Shown here: piece by piece, positions 44,064 through 52,475 of the stretch
How positions within the stretch are numbered: the first letter of the stretch is position 1
How the letters are laid out: every line of letters starts with the position of its first letter
NCBI GenBank assembly: GCA_964353185.1
Contig: CAYGUV010000001.1
Span: forward strand, 248,001 to 312,000
DNA: 64,000 nt
From: GCA-2708415 sp964353185
GTDB taxonomy: Bacteria > Pseudomonadota > Alphaproteobacteria > Micavibrionales > Micavibrionaceae
Direction: 5' to 3'
Position numbers and translations under genes: made by a program
Notes under the pieces: generated by a model
Databases searched by the model: none
Told to the model about the DNA's origin: nothing
The model's input: only the letters and a program-made list of their open reading frames with translations

Positions 44064-45722
44064 ATTACCCCAACCCTCGTTTTATTAAATATTATTGCTG
44101 GCGTCTGTCTTCTTTTATGGGGTGTTGGATTGCTTCGGCTGGGTATGACTTATGGTTTTGGCGCGGAATTACGGCGTTTTTTGGCCGCAGGAACCAGCAA
44201 CCGTGTTAAGTCTTTTTTTGCGGGCATGGGTATTACCGCATTGCTGCAAAGCTCTACCGCGACTGTTTTAATTGTCTCGTCTTTTGCGGCGCAAGGAATG
44301 GTAAAAGCGGGGGCAGGTCTAGCGATGGTATTGGGCGCGGATGTTGGAACAACGTTGGTGGCGCAGGTTTTTTCATTTGATTTAAGCTTTTTAATGCCTG
44401 TTTTGTTGATTATTGGTTACATACTTTTTGCGGTTAGAAAATCGGGTAAGCTTAAAAATATTGGTCGTATCTTTTTAGGGGCGGCCTTTATGTTGATGGC
44501 GCTTTATTTGATCCAAACTGGGGCGGAGCCGTTAAAAACATCTACATTATTGCCGCAGATCCTTAACGCTTTGGAAAATGATCCATTCTTTGCTGTTTTG
44601 ATTGCGGTGCTTTTGACGTGGTTGGCGCATTCATCTTTGGCGGTCATTTTACTGCTTATGACGTTTGTGGCCAGTGGCGTGCTGCCGATATTACTTGGGT
44701 TTTATATGGTTTTGGGGGCCAATCTTGGGGGCACTATTTCGCCGATTATTGCGACGTTACGGGATAATCCTGCGGCGCTGCGTATTCCTGTTGGGAATCT
44801 TATAATTCGTTTAACGGGTGTGACGGCTATATTTTTCTTTATTCCTTATGTTTTAGAATTATTTAACCGATTTGATCCAAATGTTGACCGTCATTTAGTA
44901 GATTTTCACACCGCTTTTAATATTACTCTTGCCCTTATCTTTTTGCCGCTTACTGGCTTGGTTTTAAAACTATGTGAAAAAATTATTCCTGATCGTATTG
45001 AACAAGATGATGAAGGTAGGGCACGTTATTTAGATAAAAAAGATTTAAAAGTGCCAAGTGTTGCGCTTTCTAGTGCGACGCGCGAAACATTGCGCATGGC
45101 AGATATGGTGCAACAGATGTTGGAAGACACCATTACTGTTTTCAAAACCAATGATAAAAATCTTTTAGAAAAAGTCCGTGCAAAAGACGATGTAATTGAC
45201 CGCCTGTATGAGCAAATTAAGATTTATATGGCGCAGCTTTCCCAGAATTTTATGGATGAGAAAGAAGCGCAGCGATATGTTCAGGTTCTAACATTTTCAA
45301 CAAATTTAGAGCATGCAGGGGATGTTATTGATAAAAATTTAATGCCGTTGGCGCTTAAAAAGATTAAACGGCAAATTGATTTTTCGGACGAGGGCTTTGC
45401 AGAGATAAAGAATATTCACCGACTGGTGATGGAGTCTGTGCAGCTTGCCCAATCTATATTTGTTTCAGATGACGTTGAGATGGCGCAAAAACTGTTAGAT
45501 GGTAAGAAAACCATCCGTGAAGCGGAAGTGGAGGGCATGTCTACGCATATTGAACGGCTGGGGGATGGGGTGCCAGAAACCATAGCGACAAGCAGTTTAC
45601 ATGTTGATATTATTCGTGATTATCGCCGTATTAATAGCTATATGTGTACAGTCGCATACCCGATTTTACATACCCGTAAAGAAAAAGATGATAAGAGAAT
45701 AAGAGAAGAATCTATTAATTAG
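44064..45722 (+). CDS. Na/phosphate cotransporter with PhoU-like domain (probable AUU start)
   Basis: The frame is open from 43995 but has no ATG, GTG or TTG until the TTG at 44130, which would remove half of the first membrane helix. The family N-terminus (TPTLVLLNIIAGVCLLLWGV) is present upstream, directly after an ATT at 44064 that lies 6 bases from a GGAG ribosome site. I therefore start at 44064 (552 aa). The protein has two inverted QSS-type transporter repeats (ALLQSSTATVLIVSSFAAQG; GANLGGTISP) and a C-terminal helical PhoU-like region (about 340-530). Confidence 0.85.
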   Translation: MTPTLVLLNIIAGVCLLLWGVGLLRLGMTYGFGAELRRFLAAGTSNRVKSFFAGMGITALLQSSTATVLIVSSFAAQGMVKAGAGLAMVLGADVGTTLVAQVFSFDLSFLMPVLLIIGYILFAVRKSGKLKNIGRIFLGAAFMLMALYLIQTGAEPLKTSTLLPQILNALENDPFFAVLIAVLLTWLAHSSLAVILLLMTFVASGVLPILLGFYMVLGANLGGTISPIIATLRDNPAALRIPVGNLIIRLTGVTAIFFFIPYVLELFNRFDPNVDRHLVDFHTAFNITLALIFLPLTGLVLKLCEKIIPDRIEQDDEGRARYLDKKDLKVPSVALSSATRETLRMADMVQQMLEDTITVFKTNDKNLLEKVRAKDDVIDRLYEQIKIYMAQLSQNFMDEKEAQRYVQVLTFSTNLEHAGDVIDKNLMPLALKKIKRQIDFSDEGFAEIKNIHRLVMESVQLAQSIFVSDDVEMAQKLLDGKKTIREAEVEGMSTHIERLGDGVPETIATSSLHVDIIRDYRRINSYMCTVAYPILHTRKEKDDKRIREESIN

Positions 45723-45821
45723 AGAAATTTTATTTCGTTTTTTTCGATTTTCTTTGGGGGGTGAGCGTATCTTTTGATACAATAAATAATCAACAATATA
45801 AATATTTAAGGGAGTCTCATT

Positions 45822-46013
45822 ATGCCATATAACGCATCTGTCGCTTCTTCGCCTGCGCGCATTGAAGCCTTAAAAGTAAAACACCATAAATTATCTAAGA
45901 AAATTGAGACAAGCCAAACGCATTACGAAATGTCAGACGAAGAAATTCGAAAATTAAAGCTAGAAAAACTTCACTTGAAAGAGCAAATCGAAGGTATTAG
46001 AAGAGCCTCGTAA
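45822..46013 (+). CDS. DUF465/YdcH-family small protein
   Basis: A 63-aa, Lys/Glu-rich two-helix protein (RIEALKVKHHKLSKKIET, then MSDEEIRKLKLEKLHLKEQI). This is the short SlyX/YdcH-like pattern of DUF465, common in alphaproteobacteria, with no known activity. AGGGAG ribosome site upstream; a bidirectional terminator follows. Confidence 0.85.
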   Translation: MPYNASVASSPARIEALKVKHHKLSKKIETSQTHYEMSDEEIRKLKLEKLHLKEQIEGIRRAS

Positions 46014-46032
46014 AAATTATTATCTGAAGATA

Positions 46033-46067
46033 AAAAAACGCAGCCCCAATCCAAGGCTGCGTTTTTT
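46033..46067 (+). terminator. Bidirectional Rho-independent terminator
   Basis: AAAAAACGCAGCC (46033-46045) pairs perfectly with GGCTGCGTTTTTT (46055-46067) around a 9-base loop. T-runs on both strands serve the DUF465 gene (plus) and trcR (minus). Confidence 0.9.
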
Positions 46068-46090
46068 GTATTTATAATAAATATATTAAA

Positions 46091-46786
46091 TTAGCTGTTA
46101 TTGCTTCCTGAACCAGAGGATAGGAAGTTTGAGAAATCAAAACCGCCTTTACCATCAGATGTCTCTGTATTGGTCGCGCTATTCTCACTTGCGCTGTCTT
46201 CTAATTTTTGTAAGCGTTGTGCTTTAATTTCTTTAGGATCTTTTCCTTGTGCTTTTAAACCTTTATCAGAAGAGGCCTCTAATTCTTTGTAAGTACATAG
46301 ACCTAATTCAACAGGGTGACGCGCACGGATAGTTGATGAGTTTGCATGGGTACGATCACGCACGGCATTAATCGTTGTTTTTGTCGTTCCAACAAGCTTG
46401 ACAATTTGGGCGTCACTAATTTCAGGGTTATGTTTTAAGATCCAAGAAATAGCATCGGGCTTATCAGCACGTTTAGAAACAGGAGTGTAGCGAGGGCCTT
46501 TTGAACGCGTTTTTACGCTTGGCAGGTCGTTGCGCGATAAAACCATGATGTAATTTTCATCTGCAATTGCTTTATCAAGTTCAGATTGTGTCGTTTCACC
46601 ATTTTTGATCGGATCGCGTCCGACAATACCATAACCAACTTCTTCGTCAGCAATTGCTTGGACTTCGATTTTGTGTAGGCCTGTAAATTGAGCCACTTGA
46701 TCAAAAGTGAGCGTTGTGTTGTCGATAAGCCATACTGCGCTTGCCTTTGGCATTAATAGTTCTGGGGCTTCTTCTGGTTTCGCCAT
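46091..46786 (-). CDS. trcR: DUF1013 transcription regulator TrcR
   Basis: TrcR (DUF1013) tracks with RNA polymerase and is required for cell-cycle control in Caulobacter. From the ATG at 46786 with an AAGGA site the protein has 231 aa; a TTG at 46828 lies before the site. It shows the family start MAKPEEAPELLMPKASAVWL, HTH-like repeats (LTFDQVAQFTGLHKIEVQAI; ISDAQIVKLVGTTKTTINAV) and VELGLCTYKELEA. A Ser/Asn-rich tail follows. The family is nearly confined to alphaproteobacteria. Confidence 0.9.
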   Translation of the reverse strand: MAKPEEAPELLMPKASAVWLIDNTTLTFDQVAQFTGLHKIEVQAIADEEVGYGIVGRDPIKNGETTQSELDKAIADENYIMVLSRNDLPSVKTRSKGPRYTPVSKRADKPDAISWILKHNPEISDAQIVKLVGTTKTTINAVRDRTHANSSTIRARHPVELGLCTYKELEASSDKGLKAQGKDPKEIKAQRLQKLEDSASENSATNTETSDGKGGFDFSNFLSSGSGSNNS

Positions 46787-46998
46787 GGGAATAATCCTTT
46801 TAGTTGTTCTTTGTTGTTCAAGAGCCAAATAGCCAAAAATAGCTAATGGCCCGCTGAATTTCCCTAAAATCAGCAGTTTTGACGTTAATAATGTCTGGGA
46901 ATAGCGAGATACTATCCAAAAACCCGCATAAATGCAATCTTTTCTCGTAAAGAATTTTAATGTAATTTAACGCAGTAATTTTAAGTTAAGGATCAATC

Positions 46999-47175
46999 AT
47001 GTTTGATGATGAAGAACCAAAGAGAATTAAGCAGGATATTGTTAATCTGGAGCCTTTATCAATGGATGAGTTGGCGAACTATATTGGTGAGCTTAAAGCC
47101 GAGATTATTCGTACCGAGCAGGAAATAGCACGAAAGAAAAATCATATGGATGCAGCATCTTCTATTTTTAAATAA
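46999..47175 (+). CDS. DUF1192 small protein
   Basis: A 58-aa gene: ATG at 46999 behind an AAGGA site, TAA at 47173-47175. It begins MFDDEEPKR and continues with a coiled segment ELANYIGELKAEIIRTEQEI and a basic end (ARKKNHMDAASSIFK). This is the DUF1192 pattern (acidic start, LSxxEL..RI..LxAEI, then R/K-rich to a final F). Function unknown; alphaproteobacterial. It follows trcR divergently. Confidence 0.85.
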   Translation: MFDDEEPKRIKQDIVNLEPLSMDELANYIGELKAEIIRTEQEIARKKNHMDAASSIFK

Positions 47176-47264
47176 TCCCTCTATTTTAAAATAATCTATG
47201 ACGCTTGCGCCGCCGTGTTTGAAACGCTATTGTAACGAACAATTAAACAAAAAGAGAATGTTCC

Positions 47265-47630
47265 ATGTCCGAAGTTAAAGATCGATTAAAAGAAGCCGCA
47301 AAAACTTGTATTGAATCATATGATGCATGGGGTGGTGAAAAGAAATCACCAGATGGTCGTGAAACATTACAAGAATCGATTCATGAATTGAGAAAAGTTA
47401 TCTCTCGATTAGAAATTGAAATTGCCATTAGTGAGCGTGATAATTCAAAAGGCAAGCCACTGCCTATTCCTTCGCATAGATCACAAGGTAAAAAAGAAGT
47501 GGTTCATGAATCTATTTTACCTGATGGTGGCCATACGGAAAGCAATAATGGCAAGTCTAACTCTGGTGGTGGACGATCAGGTGGAGCAAAGCGCCCACGC
47601 ACCCGTCGTCCTGCACCGAAAAAAGATTAA
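47265..47630 (+). CDS. Hypothetical protein with basic C-terminus
   Basis: A 121-aa protein with a helical N-terminal half (about residues 1-58, LQESIHELRKVISRLEIEI). The C-terminal half is low-complexity, Gly/Ser/Asn-rich and very basic, ending in an RPRTRRPAPKKD tail. The tail could bind nucleic acid. No family is recognised. It stops 3 bp before convergent gloB. Confidence 0.6.
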   Translation: MSEVKDRLKEAAKTCIESYDAWGGEKKSPDGRETLQESIHELRKVISRLEIEIAISERDNSKGKPLPIPSHRSQGKKEVVHESILPDGGHTESNNGKSNSGGGRSGGAKRPRTRRPAPKKD

Positions 47631-47633
47631 TTT

Positions 47634-48350
47634 TTAAAAATTATTTCTTCTTTCACGAAGGTCTTCAAATTCCTCCAATGTTTTTGCGCGCATAAATAAA
47701 TTTGTTGCGCGCTCTATCTTCATTGTCGTTGGAATAGTTGGTTTATTATTTGCCCGCAGCTCATTCACTTGATTTGAACGCTCCTGTAAAGCTTGGTCAT
47801 TGGGGGCTATAGACAGGCTAAAATTTGCGTTTGTCTGTGTATATTCGTGACCACAATAGATAATAGTCTCATTTGATAAATGGCTTAATTTACCAAAGCT
47901 TTCGTATAAATCTTTGGCGGTACCTTCAAATGGTCTACCGCAGCCCATGGCAAAAACCATATCACCAGCAAAAAGAATATTGTCTTTATCAAAGCTGAGG
48001 CATAAATGCCCTTGGGTGTGACCTGGTGTTTCGATGGCTTTAAATTGAGTGTCGCCAAAGTCAAAAATATCACCATCAGACAATTCTATATCCACGGGGC
48101 CAATTTTTTCTTTTTCTTTTTTTGGGGCTATAATTTTTGAATTATATTTTTGCGCAATTTTTTGATTTCCATCAACGTGATCGGCATGGTGATGCGTATT
48201 GATAATATAATCTGGTTTTAAATTATTACTTTCTAAATATTTAATAATAGGGTCCGCCTCACCAGGGTCAATGACTGCTGTGTGTTGGCCGCTTTGAATA
48301 ATAAAGGCGTAATTATCGTCAAGAATTGGGATCATATTTACGGTAAGCAT
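47634..48350 (-). CDS. gloB: Hydroxyacylglutathione hydrolase (glyoxalase II)
   Basis: GloB hydrolyses S-lactoylglutathione to lactate and glutathione. The 238-aa metallo-beta-lactamase-fold protein has the metal motif THHHADHVDG, TPGHTQGHLCL, FAGDMVFAMGCGR and YCGHEYTQTNANF. It is slightly shorter than E. coli GloB (251 aa). Its ATG overlaps the stop of the methyltransferase-like gene by one base (TAATG). Confidence 0.94.
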   Translation of the reverse strand: MLTVNMIPILDDNYAFIIQSGQHTAVIDPGEADPIIKYLESNNLKPDYIINTHHHADHVDGNQKIAQKYNSKIIAPKKEKEKIGPVDIELSDGDIFDFGDTQFKAIETPGHTQGHLCLSFDKDNILFAGDMVFAMGCGRPFEGTAKDLYESFGKLSHLSNETIIYCGHEYTQTNANFSLSIAPNDQALQERSNQVNELRANNKPTIPTTMKIERATNLFMRAKTLEEFEDLRERRNNF

Positions 48351-49201
48351 TATAAGGTTTCCTCTTTCACATTAAGACTGTCGGCCAAACGGTTTTTTGC
48401 ACTGCCGGGTTTCATTGGTTTTTGTTGGCTTTCGTGCGGTTTCCAACCCAATAAAAAAATCACTTCGAATGTTACAATAAATTTACCATTTTCGCTAAAT
48501 TCTTGTTTATAAATTTCCTCAGCGCGTCGCCAGAATTTTTTGCTGAGTGGTGCTTTTCTTCTATCAATAAGAAAATTACTTTCACCCATATAGCGAAGAT
48601 CATGGAGTAATTTGTAAAAATCTTGATATTCAACGACAACTTTTTCGCTATCGATAACGGGTAGCGCATATTGAGTGCGCTGCATTAGCCCGCCCAAGCT
48701 TTTTATATCAGCGAAGGGGGCAATGCGGGGGGAAATACCACCATAAATTTCCATTTCAGTTTGTTGCAGAACCTGTCTTAGCTCATACAAGGTTTCGCCC
48801 CCTAGCAATGCGCCAATTAAAAGTCCGTCAGCTTTTAAAGAATACTGTGCCTGTATCAGTGCGCCTAATAAATCATTCGCATGGTGGAGGGAAAGGTTGG
48901 AGATGATGAGGTCGAGCGTGTTGTTTTGAATGGGCAGAAATTCATCCTCGCCAATAATATCTACCCCTTGTTTATTTATGGGGGTAAGGTGAATAAGGTT
49001 TGTTATCTTTTCACTAAACTTAAATGTCTTTGGCGTGAGGCCAACATATAAAGCAGTGTCATATTGTTTTTTCACAACATCAAGACGGTGGATAATTTGT
49101 TTATTCACCCAATCATGTAAAAATCCATGATCAGAGAATTTTTGATGGTGGGCCTTTAATCTTTTTCGCCATAATTCTTTGTCAAAAATATTAGTCGTCA
49201 T
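48350..49201 (-). CDS. BioC/NDUFAF5-like methyltransferase-fold protein
   Basis: A 283-aa class I methyltransferase-fold protein of the NDUFAF5/BioC-like alphaproteobacterial group: FDKELWRKRLKAHH at the start, LPIQNNTLDLIISNLSLHHA at motif III, EIYGGISPRIAPFADIKSLG and the C-terminal signature PMKPGSAKNRLADSL. The SAM-binding motif I is degenerate (TALYVGLTPKTFK, no GxGxG). NDUFAF5 hydroxylates a complex I subunit; the bacterial role is unclear. The neighbourhood with comF, grxC and a nitrilase is conserved in alphaproteobacteria. Its first 11 bases overlap the upstream gene. Confidence 0.8.
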   Translation of the reverse strand: MTTNIFDKELWRKRLKAHHQKFSDHGFLHDWVNKQIIHRLDVVKKQYDTALYVGLTPKTFKFSEKITNLIHLTPINKQGVDIIGEDEFLPIQNNTLDLIISNLSLHHANDLLGALIQAQYSLKADGLLIGALLGGETLYELRQVLQQTEMEIYGGISPRIAPFADIKSLGGLMQRTQYALPVIDSEKVVVEYQDFYKLLHDLRYMGESNFLIDRRKAPLSKKFWRRAEEIYKQEFSENGKFIVTFEVIFLLGWKPHESQQKPMKPGSAKNRLADSLNVKEETL

Positions 49202-51662
49202 GATCTAAACTTGGTGCGGGGGGAGTGTAAGTTTGTTCCGCGCCTTCCAATGTTGCGAAAGAATTTTTACGCTCAGCATGATTATCAGAAAAGGAAAATT
49301 CTACGCCCATTGCACTGTCTTGACCGAGGCAGGATTGATAGGTCTTGGAAACAATTTTAAAGAAACTTTCATAATTGTCTAAGTATAACAGGCGGTAAAG
49401 TCTGTAAAGTGGCGTGACAGAAGTAACACCATGTCCGCGCCCCACTTTTTTCCAGCCAGACACGCCTTTGGGGGTCACGACATAAGGATAGACACGTTGC
49501 GGGGTAACCCCTATGTGGGAGAAGAACCCTTCACCCATACGTGCGACGCACTCCATCGGGACTTCAAATTTATCCGCAATATAACGCTGCACCATATCTA
49601 AATTTTTTATTTCTGGAGGGAGGGGAACACTGGGGCAAGTAATTGTGTAGCCGTTGCCTTTATAGCGTTGAGGTACGGGAAGATATGTTTCCACAACGCC
49701 AGCCATGACTTCCCCGCTAATATTTTTAGCCAAAGGAAGGACGATGGCCGTGTTCATGGAGCCTTCTTCATTTAAAATAAAATCCATATTGCGGGAGGCC
49801 AAACCCTTAATGCTGCCTTCGTTTAAGCCTTCGTCAACAAACACGGACTGCATTGTTTTGATCAAACCGGCATTTCCATTTGATGGTTTAAAGCGCATGT
49901 CATCTTCGGAGAGTTTGGCAACATATTCCTCCACGCGGGTCATTTTGTCTGCCTCCACCATATCTAAGGAAAGGGGGGAGCTGGCCCAAGATTGGTAAGA
50001 TATTCCAAGTTTTTCGTATAATCCCAAAAGTTGAACTTCTAGTCGGCTATTGGGTAGTAGGCCAACACTTAATGCGTTTAATAGTTGTTGCGCGTCATAT
50101 TCGCGGATACTGCCTTTTGAAGAAAAGCCGTTTGCTTCATCTATGATATAAAATGGAGCAAAAGTTTTTTTAGAGGGAGTGACATTGAGGTATTTGGTTT
50201 TTATGCGTTCATCAATACAATCGGGCGCAGGGTAAAAACCTGGACCACCTTCCAAGAAACAATTCATTTCAGGTTTTAAATTGAAATATTTTTTTGTGAG
50301 TTCAACAATATCACGGAAGCGTTTTTGATCATATTCTAGAATCGTATCTTCGGGAAGGGCAAGCGCCTCAATCATATGGCCTGACCATGATTTGCCATCA
50401 AGATTAACATTTTGACGGGGAACCGTGTTGATTAAACTGCGTGGTAAGTCAGTGTGTACAAAGACATGTAGTTTGTCATCCTCAGTAATATAATAGGGAA
50501 GGATTTCATTGAGGCGTACATCACGGGAGACAAGGTCATATATTTTGCCATCATATTCATTACGCATTGCAGTAATGCTAATGCTGCTTTCGGCGTTACG
50601 GCTTGGGCGGCGTTCTTGTAGGGTTAGAGATTTTGCGGGTGCTTGTTTTTGTGCCAAGATAATGGTGCTTGTTTCTGGAGCGCCTAAAGGGTTTCCTGAA
50701 TCATCAAAAATACGGATTTTGTTATTGTAACGTTTGCGAATAATGTTTTGATCCCAATGAGGGGACGTGTAGAAAATACGCGCGCCATAGGATTTTAACG
50801 TGCGGGTAAAATCATGAAGAGTAAAAAAGCTATATTCTTTATACAATTCCGCTTGCCAGTTTTCACGGTTGTCTTTTCTTAATATAAATTCACGCGCCCA
50901 TTTTGCAGGAAGGCGGAAAAGTCGTGTGCGCGGAAAACGTGCAGGGAGCTCCTCTAAATAAAAGCCGCGATATTGGTCTTCTTCACGGGGGCGGGCTTGC
51001 TCAGAAAATAAGAGAAGTAATTCGACATCTGATAATTCACTTACGGGTTTATCAGGTACACCTTCAGTTTTTATCTCTTCAGGGATTTCGATTAAAAGGA
51101 AATCATGATCGGTTGGCAACATGTGATCTTGAATAAAAAGAGATCCCCCTTTTTTCAAAAGATCAAATTGACGTTCTAAAGAGTCTTCGATGGATCGTAC
51201 ACTGGCACGATTATCAGAATATGTTTCATGCAAGCTGTAGGAATTAATGATTCCGTCTAATGAATTTAGAGGAACAAAATTTTCCTGAATATCGCCCGCA
51301 ATAAATTCTAAATTAGGGAGGACATATTGTTTTTTTGCAGCTTCAATTTTTTTAACGTCGCTATCAATTGCGATAAAAGATATTTCAGGATTAAGGACCG
51401 CCATGGCATATGTTTTTACGCCAGATCCACATTTGACATCTAAGACTTTTGCGCCTTTTTCCAAAATAATATGAGCCATAGTAAACCAAGCACTGCGTAT
51501 TATATCAGAAGGGATATTTTTTAATTTTGGATTTTCAATTGATTTGGGAGCTAACGGATCAACGATAAATGTATCATTATCATTTTCATTTTCATCAAGA
51601 ACATTAGGTGCAAAATCATTTTTTGCCGCCATGTTGTTTTCTGTAAGTCCAGTATCTGCCAT
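49191..51662 (-). CDS. 823-aa multidomain methyltransferase of unknown function
   Basis: The N-terminal part (about residues 50-190) is a class I SAM methyltransferase: motif I VLDVKCGSGVKTYAMA (72-88), acidic loop FIAIDSD, then GIINSYSLHETY. Residues 190-340 may be a lid or regulatory domain. The rest (about 360-823) is unfamiliar. Two stretches (about 365-440, AMRNEYDGKIYDLVSRDVRL; about 640-760, GEGFFSHIGVTPQRVYPYVV) look like Nudix-fold strands without an obvious Nudix box. The protein is soluble, with no signal peptide. It overlaps the BioC-like gene and is divergent from comF. The substrate is unknown. Confidence 0.6.
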   Translation of the reverse strand: MADTGLTENNMAAKNDFAPNVLDENENDNDTFIVDPLAPKSIENPKLKNIPSDIIRSAWFTMAHIILEKGAKVLDVKCGSGVKTYAMAVLNPEISFIAIDSDVKKIEAAKKQYVLPNLEFIAGDIQENFVPLNSLDGIINSYSLHETYSDNRASVRSIEDSLERQFDLLKKGGSLFIQDHMLPTDHDFLLIEIPEEIKTEGVPDKPVSELSDVELLLLFSEQARPREEDQYRGFYLEELPARFPRTRLFRLPAKWAREFILRKDNRENWQAELYKEYSFFTLHDFTRTLKSYGARIFYTSPHWDQNIIRKRYNNKIRIFDDSGNPLGAPETSTIILAQKQAPAKSLTLQERRPSRNAESSISITAMRNEYDGKIYDLVSRDVRLNEILPYYITEDDKLHVFVHTDLPRSLINTVPRQNVNLDGKSWSGHMIEALALPEDTILEYDQKRFRDIVELTKKYFNLKPEMNCFLEGGPGFYPAPDCIDERIKTKYLNVTPSKKTFAPFYIIDEANGFSSKGSIREYDAQQLLNALSVGLLPNSRLEVQLLGLYEKLGISYQSWASSPLSLDMVEADKMTRVEEYVAKLSEDDMRFKPSNGNAGLIKTMQSVFVDEGLNEGSIKGLASRNMDFILNEEGSMNTAIVLPLAKNISGEVMAGVVETYLPVPQRYKGNGYTITCPSVPLPPEIKNLDMVQRYIADKFEVPMECVARMGEGFFSHIGVTPQRVYPYVVTPKGVSGWKKVGRGHGVTSVTPLYRLYRLLYLDNYESFFKIVSKTYQSCLGQDSAMGVEFSFSDNHAERKNSFATLEGAEQTYTPPAPSLDHDD

Positions 51663-51733
51663 AATGAGCGGACTTTAGCCTATATATCGGTTTTTATGCA
51701 ACAATTTCGGCGATAATCTGTTAAAAATAAACT

Positions 51734-52471
51734 ATGTCTTATTTTGAGCGTGTCATTAACTTTATCCTACCGCCCCGATGTATTGTTACGGGTGATATTG
51801 TTGATACGCAAGGCATGGTTTCAGGCAGTGTGTGGGGTAAATTAAATTTTATCAGTTCACCATATTGTAATTACTGTGGTTTTCCATTTGATTACGACCT
51901 TGATAGTTTAGGGGAGGGGAATTTATGTGCGGTTTGTCTTAAATACCCGCCTATTTATGATAAGGCGCGGTCGGCATTGGTTTATGATGATGCATCACGC
52001 GATATTATTCTGGGATATAAACATGGGGATCAGACTTATGCATTACCCACATTTTTACCGTGGTTAGAGCGCGCAGGCGCAGATTTATTTGATGGTGTTG
52101 ATTATATTATGCCTGTGCCACTTCACCCTTTTAGATTGTTGCGTCGTCGTTTTAATCAGTCGGGCTTGATGGCGCAAATTCTGGGGAAGGAGCGTCGGTT
52201 AGATTGTTTAGTGGATGGATTAAAAAGAATACGCGCAACCCCCGTCCAAGGATTTTTAGAACGTAGTGAACGGAAGAAAAATGTTAAAAATGCATTTCGT
52301 GTTTCGGATAAATATACGCAATCTTTAAAAGGCAAAAATATTTTATTGATTGACGATGTTTTAACAACAGGCGCGACCATTAGTGAATGCACAAAGGAAT
52401 TAAAACGTCACGGCGTAAACGAGGTGCGAATTTTGACATTGGCGCGTGTCGTAAAATCAACGAGATTGTAA
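51734..52471 (+). CDS. comF: ComF-family phosphoribosyltransferase-like protein
   Basis: ComF proteins help handle incoming single-stranded DNA in competence, though many homologues have other roles. The 245-aa protein has an N-terminal zinc-ribbon region (CNYCGFPF and CAVCLKYPP), RFNQSGLMAQILG in the middle and the PRPP-binding motif ILLIDDVLTTGATISE near the C-terminus. Complete. It is convergent with the UbiH-type gene, 4 bp apart. Confidence 0.9.
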   Translation: MSYFERVINFILPPRCIVTGDIVDTQGMVSGSVWGKLNFISSPYCNYCGFPFDYDLDSLGEGNLCAVCLKYPPIYDKARSALVYDDASRDIILGYKHGDQTYALPTFLPWLERAGADLFDGVDYIMPVPLHPFRLLRRRFNQSGLMAQILGKERRLDCLVDGLKRIRATPVQGFLERSERKKNVKNAFRVSDKYTQSLKGKNILLIDDVLTTGATISECTKELKRHGVNEVRILTLARVVKSTRL

Positions 52472-52475
52472 TTTT

